A stretch of DNA of 64,000 nucleotides, taken from assembly GCF_000381885.1 (NCBI RefSeq), contig NZ_KB907208.1, forward strand, positions 62,001 to 126,000, written 5' to 3'. Position numbers and translations under genes: made by a program. This document shows, one piece after another, positions 17,355 through 25,080 of the stretch (positions within the stretch are counted from its first letter, which is position 1; every line of letters begins with the position of its first letter). Under the pieces are notes generated by a model. The model was not told where the DNA came from, did not search any database, and saw nothing but the letters and a program-made list of their open reading frames with translations. Origin of the DNA: Actinomadura atramentaria DSM 43919. Lineage in GTDB: Bacteria > Actinomycetota > Actinomycetes > Streptosporangiales > Streptosporangiaceae.

Positions 17355-17360
17355 CGGTTC

Positions 17361-18032
17361 ATGACCTCAGTACTGCTCGCCGAGGACGACACGTCCATCT
17401 CCGAGCCTCTCGCCCGTGCGCTGCGGCGCGAGGGGTACACCGTCGAAGTCAGCCCGGACGGGCCGCAGGCCCTGGAGCGGGCGCTCGGGGGCGGCGTGGA
17501 TCTCATCGTCCTCGACCTCGGGCTGCCCGAGCTGGACGGGCTGGAAGTGGCGCGGCGGGTCCGTGCCGAGGGGCACGGCGTGCCCATCCTGATCCTGACC
17601 GCCAGGGCGGACGAGGTCGACACCGTCGTCGGCCTGGACGCCGGCGCCGACGACTACGTCACCAAGCCGTTCCGGCTCGCCGAACTGCTCGCCCGCGTCC
17701 GCGCGCTGCTGCGCCGCGGCAGCACCGAGACTCCGATCGTCCAGGGGGTGCGGATCGACGCCGAGTCGCGCCGGGCCTGGATGGGCGACCAGGAGCTCCA
17801 GCTCACCACCAAGGAGTTCGACCTGCTCCGGGTGCTCGTCCGCGACGCGGGAAAGGTCGTCACCCGCGAGCAGATCATGCGCGAGGTGTGGGACACCAAT
17901 TGGTGGGGTTCCACCAAGACCCTCGACATGCACATTTCCTGGCTGCGCCGCAAACTCGGCGACGACGCCGGCAGCCCCCGCTACATCACGACCGTGCGGG
18001 GCGTCGGCTTCCGGTTCGAGCGCGGGGACTAG
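17361..18032 (+). CDS. OmpR/PhoB-family response regulator
   Basis: A 223-residue two-component regulator. The receiver domain (1-120) has the acidic pair in AEDDTSI, phospho-acceptor Asp52 in IVLDLGLPELDG, the Thr switch in ILTARAD and Lys102 in VTKPF. The DNA-binding winged helix (about 128-222) shows LTTKEFDLLRVLVRDAGKVV and TLDMHISWLRRKLGDD, ending YITTVRGVGFRFE. It is followed after 96 bp by its histidine kinase on the same strand. The start is chosen at ATG 17361 because it begins the receiver fold and follows a leaderless -10; the upstream in-frame start at 17271 would add 30 residues with no family match. Two GTTCATGA copies at the promoter could be autoregulatory sites. Target genes are unknown. 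Confidence 0.93.
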   Translation: MTSVLLAEDDTSISEPLARALRREGYTVEVSPDGPQALERALGGGVDLIVLDLGLPELDGLEVARRVRAEGHGVPILILTARADEVDTVVGLDAGADDYVTKPFRLAELLARVRALLRRGSTETPIVQGVRIDAESRRAWMGDQELQLTTKEFDLLRVLVRDAGKVVTREQIMREVWDTNWWGSTKTLDMHISWLRRKLGDDAGSPRYITTVRGVGFRFERGD

Positions 18033-18128
18033 CCGCTCCGTTCCTCCAGGTCCGGCGGCCGGGCCGGCCGTCCCGAGCGGCCCACGGCCCGGTCGCGCGG
18101 TCCCGGCACCGATCCGAAGGAGCCCTCG

Positions 18129-19403
18129 ATGAGGCGCCGACTGCTGCTGTCGACGCTCGCGGTGGTGATCGTCGCGATCCTGCTGCTCGGCATACCCCTC
18201 GCCTACACCACGCACAGGCTCATCTACGAGGAAGCCCACCAGTCGCTCGGCCGGGAGGCCGCGTCGATCCTGGGCGGGGTCGCTCTGAACCTGGAATCGC
18301 GGGAAGGGCTCGACGAGCGCAAGATCGCGGACGCCTATCCGAACCGATACATCGTCATCAGACTGGCGGACGGGAAGACCGTGACGGCAGGCCGCAAGTA
18401 CGCGCCCGGCAGAGCACTCACCGCGGAGGGCGCGACCGCCGTCGCGCGGGTCAGCATCCAGCAGCCCGTCGAGGACGTGCGGAACAAGGCGCTGCGCCAA
18501 CTGCTGCTGATCGGCAGCCTCGCCGCGCTCGGCATCGCCGTCACGGTCGGGCTGGCGATGTTCCAGGCGCGCAAGCTGACGCTGCCGCTCGTCGACCTCG
18601 CCGAGACCGCCGACCGGCTCGGCAGCGGGAACGCCCGGCCGCGGCGGCGGCGCTACGGCATTCCCGAGGTCGACCGGGTCGCGGAGGTGCTCGACCGCAG
18701 CGCGGTGCGCATCGCGGACCTGCTCGCCGCGAGCCGCGAGTTCGCCTCGGACGCCAGCCACCAGCTCCGCACGCCGCTCACCGCGCTGTCGATGCGGCTG
18801 GAGGAGATGATCGACGCCGCCGAGTACCCCGACGTCGTCCGCGAGGAGGGCGCGGCGGCCGTCGCGCAGGCCGAGCGGCTCGTCGCCGTCGTCGAGCAGC
18901 TCCTGGCCCGCGCCCGGCACGACCGCACCGGCGACGCCGTCGCCGCCCCGATCGACCGGATCATCACCCAGCAGGTCGAGGAGTGGCGGCCGATCTTCCG
19001 CCGCGACGGACGGGACCTGCGGATCACCGGCGACGACGGGCTCGTGGGCCTCACCAGCCCCGAGGGGCTGTCGCAGATCATCGCGACGCTGCTGGACAAC
19101 TCGCTGGTCCACGGGGCCGGGACGGTCACGATCAACACCCGGCGCGGGGCGTGCTCGGTGGTGGTCGAGGTCGGCGACGAGGGGCCGGGCATCCCGCCGG
19201 AGCTGGAGCCGCGCGTCTTCGAGCGCAGCGTGAGCAGCGGGAAGGGCACCGGGCTCGGCCTGTACCTGGCCCGGTCGCTGGCGATCGTGGACGGGGGGCG
19301 GCTGGAGCTGATCAGCTCGCGGCCCGCCGTGTTCGGCGTGTTCCTGCGGCCCGCCGCGGACGCGCTGCTCGCCGTGGAACGCGTCGTCAGCGGGCCCGCC
19401 TGA
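18129..19403 (+). CDS. Sensor histidine kinase
   Basis: A 424-residue membrane sensor kinase, partner of the preceding regulator. A signal-anchor helix (residues 5-28, LLLSTLAVVIVAILLLGIPL) is followed by an extracytoplasmic sensor of about 95 residues, a second helix (about 124-146, LLLIGSLAALGIAVTVGLAM), HAMP, and the dimerisation domain with phospho-acceptor His211 in FASDASHQLRTPL. The ATPase domain has the N-box LLDNSLVHGAG, G1 DEGPGIPPEL and G2 GTGLGLYLARSL. All catalytic motifs are intact. ATG 18129 has GAAGGAG a few bases upstream. The N-terminal third uses somewhat more A/T than the rest, which may only reflect the less conserved sensor. The signal is unknown; the following convergent gene is a GtrA-type membrane protein. 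Confidence 0.93.
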   Translation: MRRRLLLSTLAVVIVAILLLGIPLAYTTHRLIYEEAHQSLGREAASILGGVALNLESREGLDERKIADAYPNRYIVIRLADGKTVTAGRKYAPGRALTAEGATAVARVSIQQPVEDVRNKALRQLLLIGSLAALGIAVTVGLAMFQARKLTLPLVDLAETADRLGSGNARPRRRRYGIPEVDRVAEVLDRSAVRIADLLAASREFASDASHQLRTPLTALSMRLEEMIDAAEYPDVVREEGAAAVAQAERLVAVVEQLLARARHDRTGDAVAAPIDRIITQQVEEWRPIFRRDGRDLRITGDDGLVGLTSPEGLSQIIATLLDNSLVHGAGTVTINTRRGACSVVVEVGDEGPGIPPELEPRVFERSVSSGKGTGLGLYLARSLAIVDGGRLELISSRPAVFGVFLRPAADALLAVERVVSGPA

Positions 19404-19432
19404 CCGGGAACGGTCCGAGGGGCGGGGCGCGG

Positions 19433-19978
19433 TCAGGTGATGCTGGTGAACTCCGCCTGGCCCTGCGGGCGGGGCGGCTCCAGCGCGCCGGACGAGGCGG
19501 TCGCCGCGGCGCCGTCGGCCGCCGCCGCGCCGGCGTCCGGGCCGTCGGCCGTCGGCAGGAACACCCAGCGCTTGTACGACCAGTAGCGGAACAGCGTCGC
19601 CGCCGCCGTCCCGATGACGAGGGACACGTTGTAGGCGACGGGCCCGCGCATCTCCAGGCCGAACTTCACCGCGCCCTGGAACAGCCACGTGATCACCAGG
19701 CCGACGCCGTTCAGCGCGAAGAACAGCACGTACTCGCGGCCGAGGCCGCTCTGGTCGCGGTGGCGGAACGTCCAGTACCGGTTGGCGACGTACGCGAACG
19801 TCGCCGCGATGACGGTGGCGATCCCGGTGGAGGTCAGCTCCCCGACGTGCAGCCCGACGTGCAGCCCGTTCCCGATCCCCAGCGTGATCAGGAACGAGAT
19901 CGCGCCGATGCTGCCGAACTTCGCCAGTTCGTACACGATGTGAGCGAAACGCCGGTACAGATGCGCGAGCAGGCTCAC
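19433..19978 (-). CDS. GtrA family membrane protein
   Basis: A 181-residue polytopic protein with four helices of the GtrA/DPMS-type family ([84 protein letters not shown]). GtrA proteins help translocate lipid-linked sugars such as undecaprenyl-phosphate glucose across the membrane, or anchor a GT2 glycosyltransferase. The motif NRYWTFRH and the closing YKRWVFLP are typical. About 45 cytoplasmic residues rich in Ala and Pro follow the last helix. The gene is divergent from purK and convergent with the kinase. The same membrane gene flanks purK-purE in other actinobacteria. Its sugar substrate is unknown; a link to the glycosyltransferases further right is possible. Confidence 0.85.
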   Translation of the reverse strand: MSLLAHLYRRFAHIVYELAKFGSIGAISFLITLGIGNGLHVGLHVGELTSTGIATVIAATFAYVANRYWTFRHRDQSGLGREYVLFFALNGVGLVITWLFQGAVKFGLEMRGPVAYNVSLVIGTAAATLFRYWSYKRWVFLPTADGPDAGAAAADGAAATASSGALEPPRPQGQAEFTSIT

Positions 19979-20188
19979 GAAGCGAAACCGTCCTTCCGGC
20001 CCCCCGGCCGTGGTGGAGTCCCCCGGTGATGCGAAGGCGCCCGTAAGTCAGGGCACATTGAGGATAGACGCCCCAGAGCGCCGTCACGGCGGAACACCGG
20101 ATGTACCGCCGTGGGCATCTCCGTCCGGCATGCCCCGTTACGTTCGGTGTACGCGCGCCCGGGCGCTTCTTTGGGCCGATCGGGCGGA

Positions 20189-20194
20189 TAACCT
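20189..20194 (+). promoter_or_regulatory. -10 element TAACCT of the purKE promoter
   Basis: TAACCT stands 8 bases before GTG 20203, with no ribosome site between, consistent with a leaderless purK mRNA. Confidence 0.45.
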
Positions 20195-20202
20195 TGCTGA
20201 CC

Positions 20203-21372
20203 GTGACAGAAGCAGCGCACGTCCCGGTCGTGGGCATGGTCGGCGGCGGCCAGCTCGCCCGGATGACGCAGCAGGCGGCCATCGCGCTCGGCGTCCCGCT
20301 GCGCGTCCTCGCCGCGAACCCCGACGACTCCGCCGCCAAGGCGGTGTCCGACGTCCGGCTCGGCGACGACCGCGCCCTGCCCGACCTGCTCGGCTTCGCC
20401 AAGGGCTGCGACGTGGTCACCTTCGACCACGAGCACGTGCCCGGCGCGCACATCGAGGCCGTCGAGGCGTCCGGCGTCCCGTGCCGGCCCGGCCCGGCCG
20501 CGCTGCTCCACGCGCAGGACAAGGGCGTCATGCGGGAACGGCTGGCGGCGCTCGGCGCGCCCTGCCCGGCGTTCGCCCGCGTCCCCGCCGACGACCCGGC
20601 CGGGTTCCTCGCCGGGTTCGCGCGCGAGCACGGGCTGCCGGTCGTCCTCAAGGCCGCGCGCGGCGGCTACGACGGCAAGGGCGTCTGGGTCACCGACGAC
20701 CTCGGGCTCGCGGCGCGGCTCCAGGCCGAGGGCGTGGACCTGCTCGTCGAGGAGAAGGTGCCGTTCCGCCGGGAGCTGGCCGCGCTCGTCGCGCGCTCCC
20801 CGTACGGGCAGGGCGCCGCGTACCCGATCGTGGAGACCGTCCAGGAGGACGGCATCTGCGTCGAGGTCATCGCGCCCGCCCCGGACCTGGCCGAGGACCG
20901 CGCCGCCGAGGCGCAGCGCCTCGCCCTCGACCTCGCCGAACGCCTCGGCGTCACCGGGCTGCTCGCCGTCGAGCTGTTCGAGACCGAGGACGGGCTGCTG
21001 GTCAACGAGCTGGCGATGCGCCCGCACAACTCGGGGCACTGGACGATCGACGGGGCCCGGACGTCGCAGTTCGAGCAGCACCTGCGCGCCGTCCTGGACC
21101 TGCCGCTCGGCTCCACCGAGCCGACCGCCCCGTGGACGGTGATGGCGAACGTCCTCGGCGGCGACGACCCCGACGTCTTCCCGCGCTACTTCCACGTGAT
21201 GGCGCACGACCCGAACGTCAAGGTCCACATCTACGGCAAGGAGTCCCGGCCCGGCCGCAAGATCGGGCACGTGACCGCGACCGGCGCCGACCTCGCCGAC
21301 GCGCGGGAGCGCGCCCGGCACGCCGCCGACTTCCTGCGCTGGGGCCCCGCCATGAAGGAGAGGCAGCGATGA
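20203..21372 (+). CDS. purK: 5-(carboxyamino)imidazole ribonucleotide synthase
   Basis: A 389-residue ATP-grasp enzyme of purine synthesis that makes N5-CAIR from AIR, ATP and bicarbonate. The N-terminal [17 protein letters not shown] loop, the FDHEHVP segment (FE/DHE type), the ATP-grasp lid [17 protein letters not shown] and the catalytic [19 protein letters not shown] motif are all present, with no missing core residue. GTG 20203 begins directly at the family N-terminus ([17 protein letters not shown]) and follows a leaderless -10 at 8 bases; a longer frame from 20101 is non-coding in look. The stop overlaps the purE start (ATGA), so the two are translationally coupled. Confidence 0.94.
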   Translation: MTEAAHVPVVGMVGGGQLARMTQQAAIALGVPLRVLAANPDDSAAKAVSDVRLGDDRALPDLLGFAKGCDVVTFDHEHVPGAHIEAVEASGVPCRPGPAALLHAQDKGVMRERLAALGAPCPAFARVPADDPAGFLAGFAREHGLPVVLKAARGGYDGKGVWVTDDLGLAARLQAEGVDLLVEEKVPFRRELAALVARSPYGQGAAYPIVETVQEDGICVEVIAPAPDLAEDRAAEAQRLALDLAERLGVTGLLAVELFETEDGLLVNELAMRPHNSGHWTIDGARTSQFEQHLRAVLDLPLGSTEPTAPWTVMANVLGGDDPDVFPRYFHVMAHDPNVKVHIYGKESRPGRKIGHVTATGADLADARERARHAADFLRWGPAMKERQR

Positions 21373-21860
21373 GCCCGATCGTCGGCGTGGTGATGGGCAG
21401 CGACTCCGACTGGCCGGTCATGAAGGCCGCCGCGGACGCGCTGGCCGAGTTCGACGTGCCGTTCGAGGCCGACGTCGTCTCCGCGCACCGGATGCCCCAC
21501 GACATGATCGCCTACGGCGAGCGGGCCGCCGGGCGCGGGCTGCGCGTGATCATCGCGGGCGCGGGCGGAGCCGCCCACCTGCCGGGGATGCTCGCCTCGG
21601 TGACGCCGCTCCCGGTGATCGGCGTGCCGGTGCCGCTGAAGTACCTGGACGGCATGGACTCGCTGCTGTCGATCGTCCAGATGCCCGCGGGCGTCCCGGT
21701 CGCGACGGTCGCGGTCGGCGCGGCGCGCAACGCGGGGCTGCTGGCCGTCCGCATCCTCGCCGCCGCCGATCCCGCGCTGCAGGAGCGCATGCGGGAGTTC
21801 CAGCGGGACCTGCACGCGCAGGCCACCGCCAAGGGCGAGAAGCTGCGCGCGTCCCTCTGA
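21369..21860 (+). CDS. purE: N5-carboxyaminoimidazole ribonucleotide mutase
   Basis: A 163-residue class I PurE that moves the carboxyl group of N5-CAIR to give CAIR. Family features are the N-terminal [13 protein letters not shown] phosphate loop, the catalytic His in [11 protein letters not shown] and the glycine-rich [38 protein letters not shown] follows, and the C-terminal helix runs to the stop. The length matches octameric PurE. The start overlaps the purK stop by 4 bases (ATGA). A GC-rich direct repeat rather than a clear hairpin follows, and the next gene is convergent. Confidence 0.95.
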   Translation: MSPIVGVVMGSDSDWPVMKAAADALAEFDVPFEADVVSAHRMPHDMIAYGERAAGRGLRVIIAGAGGAAHLPGMLASVTPLPVIGVPVPLKYLDGMDSLLSIVQMPAGVPVATVAVGAARNAGLLAVRILAAADPALQERMREFQRDLHAQATAKGEKLRASL

Positions 21861-21918
21861 CCCGGTGAACGCCGCGCGCCCCGGTGCGGGCGGGCACGGG
21901 CGGGCGGGCGGTGCGCGC

Positions 21919-21959
21919 GTCAGCGGGGCGCGCGGTGCGGATGTCAGCGGGGCGCGCGG
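21919..21959. repeat. 17-bp direct repeat over the 3' end of the CoA-binding protein gene
   Basis: GTCAGCGGGGCGCGCGG occurs at 21919-21935 and again at 21943-21959. The second copy contains the stop codon and last codons of the convergent gene; the first lies just past it. It looks like a 24-bp-period local duplication. Confidence 0.6.
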
Positions 21960-22357
21960 CGGTTGCGCTCCACGGCCGGGCAGCGGTTCATCACGACGTC
22001 GAGCCCCGCGTCCCGCGCGCGCCGGGCCGCGTCCTCGTCGATGACGTCGAGCGGCAGCCAGACGGCCTTCGCGCCCGCCGCGACGGCCTCGTCGATGACG
22101 CCGCCCGCGAACTCCGACCGCCGGTAGACGCCGACGACGTCGATCGGCACGGGAACGTCGGCCAGCGACGCGTACGCCGTCTCGCCGAGGACGTCCTTCC
22201 GGTCGGGATGCACCGGGATGATCCGCGCGCCCGCGCGCTGCGCGAGCCGGGCCTGCCGGTACACCTCCCGCAGCGGGTTGTCGCTCAGCCCGACGAAGGC
22301 CCACGTCCTCGCCCCGAGCAGCTTGTCGATGACCGCTTCATCCGCGAATTCGCTCAT
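21944..22357 (-). CDS. CoA-binding domain protein (YccU type)
   Basis: A 137-residue single-domain Rossmann protein of the CoA_binding_2 family. The nucleotide loop WAFVGLSDNPLREVYRQA opens the fold and ARIIPVHPDRKDVLGE follows. The middle VDVVGVYRRSEFAG and AKAVWLPLDVIDEDAARRA, and the closing GLDVVMNRCPAVE, are all typical. These proteins resemble the CoA-binding part of succinyl-CoA and acetate-CoA ligases but lack the catalytic domains; their role is unknown. The 3' end lies in a 17-bp direct repeat, so the last residues (RRAPR) may be recently altered. It is encoded on the same strand as the next gene, ugd, 61 bp downstream of it. Confidence 0.85.
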   Translation of the reverse strand: MSEFADEAVIDKLLGARTWAFVGLSDNPLREVYRQARLAQRAGARIIPVHPDRKDVLGETAYASLADVPVPIDVVGVYRRSEFAGGVIDEAVAAGAKAVWLPLDVIDEDAARRARDAGLDVVMNRCPAVERNRRAPR

Positions 22358-22418
22358 GTCGGGTGCAACCGCGGTCGGCCGTCCCGTCTTCCTCGCCCGG
22401 GACGGCCGCCGAAAACCG

Positions 22419-23753
22419 TCAGGGGCGGCCGAGCGCGCGGTAGATCCAGCCCGCCGCGCGCCACGTCTCCGGGTCGAGGGCGTTGCGGCCGTCCACGATG
22501 TTGCGCTCCGCGACGACGGACGCCAGCGCCGCCGGGTCCATCTCGCGGAACTCCTTCCACTCGGTGAGCAGCAGGACGGCGTGCGCGTCGCGGGCGGCGT
22601 CGAGCGCGGAGTCGCCGAACTCCAGCGTCGGCTGGGCGCGGCGCGCGTTCTCCATCGCGCGCGGGTCGTAGACGGTGACCTTGGCGCCCTGCGCGCGGAT
22701 CGACGCGGCCACGTCGAGCGCGGGGGAGTCGCGGACGTCGTCGGAGTTGGGTTTGAACGCCGCGCCGAGGACGCCGACCGTCCGGCCGATGAACGAGCCG
22801 CCGAGCAGGTGCCGGGCGAGGTCCACCATGCGGATGCGGCGGCGGATGTTGATCTCGTCGACCTCGCGCAGGAACGTGAGCGCCTGGTCGACGCCGAGCT
22901 CGCCCGCGCGGGCCATGAACGCGCGGATGTCCTTCGGCAGGCAGCCGCCGCCGAAGCCGAGGCCCGGGCCGAGGAACTTCCCGCCGATGCGGTCGTCGTG
23001 CGACAGGGCCTCCGACAGCTTGGTGACGTCGGCGTGCGCGGCCTCGCAGACCTCCGCCATCGCGTTGATGAACGAGATCTTGGTGGCCAGGAACGCGTTC
23101 GCCGAGACCTTGACCAGCTCGGACGTCGCGTAGTCGGTCGTGATGAACGGCGTCCCGGCGGCCAGCGGGTTCGCGTACACGACGCGCAGCGCCTCCTCGG
23201 CGCGCGCGGCGGCGGCCGGGTCGCCCGGGAGGCCCACGACGATGCGGTCCGGGCGCTGGGTGTCCTGCACGGCGTAGCCCTCGCGCAGGAACTCGGGGTT
23301 CCACGCCAGCAGCGCGTCCTCGCCGACCGGGGCGAGCTTGGCGACGCGGTCCGCGAGGCGCGCGGCCGTCCCGACCGGCACCGTGGACTTGCCGACGATC
23401 ACCGCGGGGCGCCGCAGCAGCGGGGCGAGGGCGCTCACCGCGTCCTCGACGTAGGTGAGGTCCGCGGCGTACTCGCCGGTGCGCTGCGGCGTGCCGACGC
23501 ACAGGAAGTGGACGTCGCCGAACTCGGCGACCTCCGCGAACGACGTCGTGAACCGCAGCCGCCCGCTCTCCAGCCCGCGCCGCAGCACCGGCTCCAGGCC
23601 GGGCTCGTAGAACGGCAGGTCGCCCGCCGACAGCCGGGCGACCTTGCCCCCGTCCACGTCGAGCCCGAGCACCTCGAAACCGAGGTCGGCCATGCACGCG
23701 GCGTGCGTGGCACCGAGGTAACCGGTCCCGATCACCGTCAGGCGGAGCGCCAA
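22419..23753 (-). CDS. ugd: UDP-glucose 6-dehydrogenase
   Basis: A 444-residue UDP-sugar dehydrogenase oxidising UDP-glucose twice with NAD to UDP-glucuronate. The NAD loop TVIGTGYLGATHAACMADLG begins at residue 5. LCVGTPQ, STVPVGTA, the central helix NAFLATKISFINAMAE and the active-site Cys271 in GFGGGCLPKD follow, and the C-terminal UDP-binding domain includes GAAFKPNSDDVRDSP. The start is TTG 23753, because AGAGGAAG stands 5 bases upstream and the residues match the family N-terminus. UDP-glucuronate is a precursor for uronic-acid polymers, so this enzyme may feed the glycopolymer genes to its right. A separate dehydrogenase for UDP-ManNAc lies at 43323. It is divergent from an acyl-CoA dehydrogenase gene. 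Confidence 0.92.
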   Translation of the reverse strand: MALRLTVIGTGYLGATHAACMADLGFEVLGLDVDGGKVARLSAGDLPFYEPGLEPVLRRGLESGRLRFTTSFAEVAEFGDVHFLCVGTPQRTGEYAADLTYVEDAVSALAPLLRRPAVIVGKSTVPVGTAARLADRVAKLAPVGEDALLAWNPEFLREGYAVQDTQRPDRIVVGLPGDPAAAARAEEALRVVYANPLAAGTPFITTDYATSELVKVSANAFLATKISFINAMAEVCEAAHADVTKLSEALSHDDRIGGKFLGPGLGFGGGCLPKDIRAFMARAGELGVDQALTFLREVDEINIRRRIRMVDLARHLLGGSFIGRTVGVLGAAFKPNSDDVRDSPALDVAASIRAQGAKVTVYDPRAMENARRAQPTLEFGDSALDAARDAHAVLLLTEWKEFREMDPAALASVVAERNIVDGRNALDPETWRAAGWIYRALGRP

Positions 23754-23794
23754 GGCGACTTCCTCTCTCGTTGCGGTGTCCCCGCGCGCGGGGA

Positions 23795-23839
23795 CGGCCG
23801 GACCTGCGATGTCCGGCCGAAGATACTGCCGGGTAGCAT
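23795..23839 (+). promoter_or_regulatory. Acyl-CoA dehydrogenase promoter with inverted repeat
   Basis: CGGCCGGAC (23795-23803) and GTCCGGCCG (23811-23819) form a perfect 9-bp inverted repeat with a 7-base spacer. It lies just ahead of a -10 element TAGCAT (23834-23839), which stands 7 bases before ATG 23847. The right arm covers the expected -35. The arrangement suggests a dimeric repressor acting on a leaderless acyl-CoA dehydrogenase promoter, and perhaps also on the divergent ugd. Confidence 0.5.
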
Positions 23840-23846
23840 TCCCGGT

Positions 23847-25016
23847 ATGAGTCCCGACTTTCCTGCCTACGCCCCGTCGGAGGAGCACGAACTCCTTCGG
23901 CGGACGGTGCGCGAGCTCGCCGACGCCAAGATCGCCCCGTTCGCCGCGGCGGTGGACGAGGAGTCCCGCTTCCCCCAGGAAGCGCTGGACGCGCTGGTGC
24001 AGAACGAGCTGCACGCCGTTCACGTCCCGGAGCAGTACGGCGGCGCCGGGGCCGACGCGCTGGCCACCGTGATCGTGATCGAGGAGGTCGCGCGCGCGTG
24101 CGGGTCCTCGTCGCTGATCCCGGCGGTCAACAAGCTCGGCACCGTTCCGGTGCTGCTGTCCGGATCGGACGAGCTGAAGAAAAAGTATCTGACTCCGGTG
24201 GCGCGCGGCGAGGCCATGTTCTCCTACGCGCTGTCCGAGGCCGAGGCGGGGTCGGACGCGGGCGGCATGAAGACGCGCGCCGTCCGCGACGGCGACCACT
24301 GGGTGCTCAACGGCGCCAAGATGTGGATCACCAACGCGGGAGTGTCGGAGTACTACACGGTCATGGCCGTGACCGACCCGGAGAAGGGCGCGCGCGGCAT
24401 CTCGGCGTTCGTCGTCGAGAAGTCCGACGAGGGCGTGTCGTTCGGGCCGAAGGAGAAGAAGCTCGGCATCAAGGGCTCCCCGACGCGGCAGGTGATCCTG
24501 GAGGACGTCCGCATCCCGGCCGACCGGATCATCGGCGCGGAGGGCACCGGCTTCAAGACCGCGCTGGCCACCCTCGACCACACGCGCATCACGATCGCCG
24601 CGCAGGCGCTCGGCATCGCGCAGGGCGCGCTGGACTACGCGATCGGGTACGTCAAGGAGCGCAAGCAGTTCGGCAAGGCCATCGGCGAGTTCCAGGGCGT
24701 CCAGTTCATGCTGGCCGACATGGCGATGCGGCTGGAGGGCGCGCGGCAGCTCACCTACCACGCGGCGATCAAGTCCGAGCGCGCGATGCACGGTGAGAAG
24801 ATCCCGGACCTGACGTTCGTGTCGTCGGCGTGCAAGGCGCTGGCCTCCGACGTCGCGATGGACGTCACCACCGACGCGGTGCAGCTCCTCGGCGGCTACG
24901 GCTACACGCGCGACTTCCCGGTCGAGCGGATGATGCGCGACGCCAAGATCACGCAGATCTACGAGGGCACGAACCAGATCCAGCGGATGGTCATCGCCCG
25001 CCAGCTTCTGAAGTAG
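23847..25016 (+). CDS. Acyl-CoA dehydrogenase
   Basis: A 389-residue flavoprotein that introduces a trans-2 double bond into acyl-CoA. The FAD-binding signature FSYALSEAEAGSDAGGMKTRA, the WITNAGVSEYYTVMA segment, and the C-terminal domain with RKQFGKAIGEFQGVQFMLAD and LGGYGYTRDFPVERMMRDAK are complete. The catalytic base Glu373 is in IYEGTNQIQR, the position used by short- and medium-chain enzymes. The closest family picture is the FadE25 type found beside purE-purK in mycobacteria. ATG 23847 follows a leaderless -10 by 7 bases. A perfect bidirectional hairpin follows the stop. The chain-length preference cannot be judged. Confidence 0.93.
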   Translation: MSPDFPAYAPSEEHELLRRTVRELADAKIAPFAAAVDEESRFPQEALDALVQNELHAVHVPEQYGGAGADALATVIVIEEVARACGSSSLIPAVNKLGTVPVLLSGSDELKKKYLTPVARGEAMFSYALSEAEAGSDAGGMKTRAVRDGDHWVLNGAKMWITNAGVSEYYTVMAVTDPEKGARGISAFVVEKSDEGVSFGPKEKKLGIKGSPTRQVILEDVRIPADRIIGAEGTGFKTALATLDHTRITIAAQALGIAQGALDYAIGYVKERKQFGKAIGEFQGVQFMLADMAMRLEGARQLTYHAAIKSERAMHGEKIPDLTFVSSACKALASDVAMDVTTDAVQLLGGYGYTRDFPVERMMRDAKITQIYEGTNQIQRMVIARQLLK

Positions 25017-25030
25017 GACGACGCGTTCCG

Positions 25031-25062
25031 CCGCGCCCCCGCCCGGCCGGGCGGGGGCGCGG
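25031..25062. terminator. Bidirectional terminator, 32-bp perfect palindrome
   Basis: CCGCGCCCCCGCCCGG is followed directly by its reverse complement, giving a 16-bp perfect stem between the convergent acyl-CoA dehydrogenase and LCP genes. It suits termination from both sides. Confidence 0.7.
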
Positions 25063-25080
25063 ACGTGTTCTCGGCGGCCG

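Larger units (their letters stand above)
16905..17360. other. 456-bp intergenic region between bfd and the response regulator
   Basis: This is the longest gene-free stretch. It holds the iron box and bfd promoter at its left end, a GC-rich middle with no recognisable coding, and an AT-rich part (17225-17365, e.g. GGTAATAAATAGCCC and GGAATTTATGTG) that carries the leaderless response-regulator promoter. Two copies of GTTCATGA (17334-17341 and 17357-17364) lie 23 bp apart around that promoter, and ATGGCCAT (17342-17349) is a palindrome beside the -10. A small RNA cannot be excluded, but I see no clear structure for one. Confidence 0.5.

Noticed and set aside
17342..20029. A long plus-strand frame across the two-component genes
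   Set aside because: It is out of frame with the regulator and kinase, which have all catalytic motifs, and reads as Arg/Pro/Gly-rich noise.
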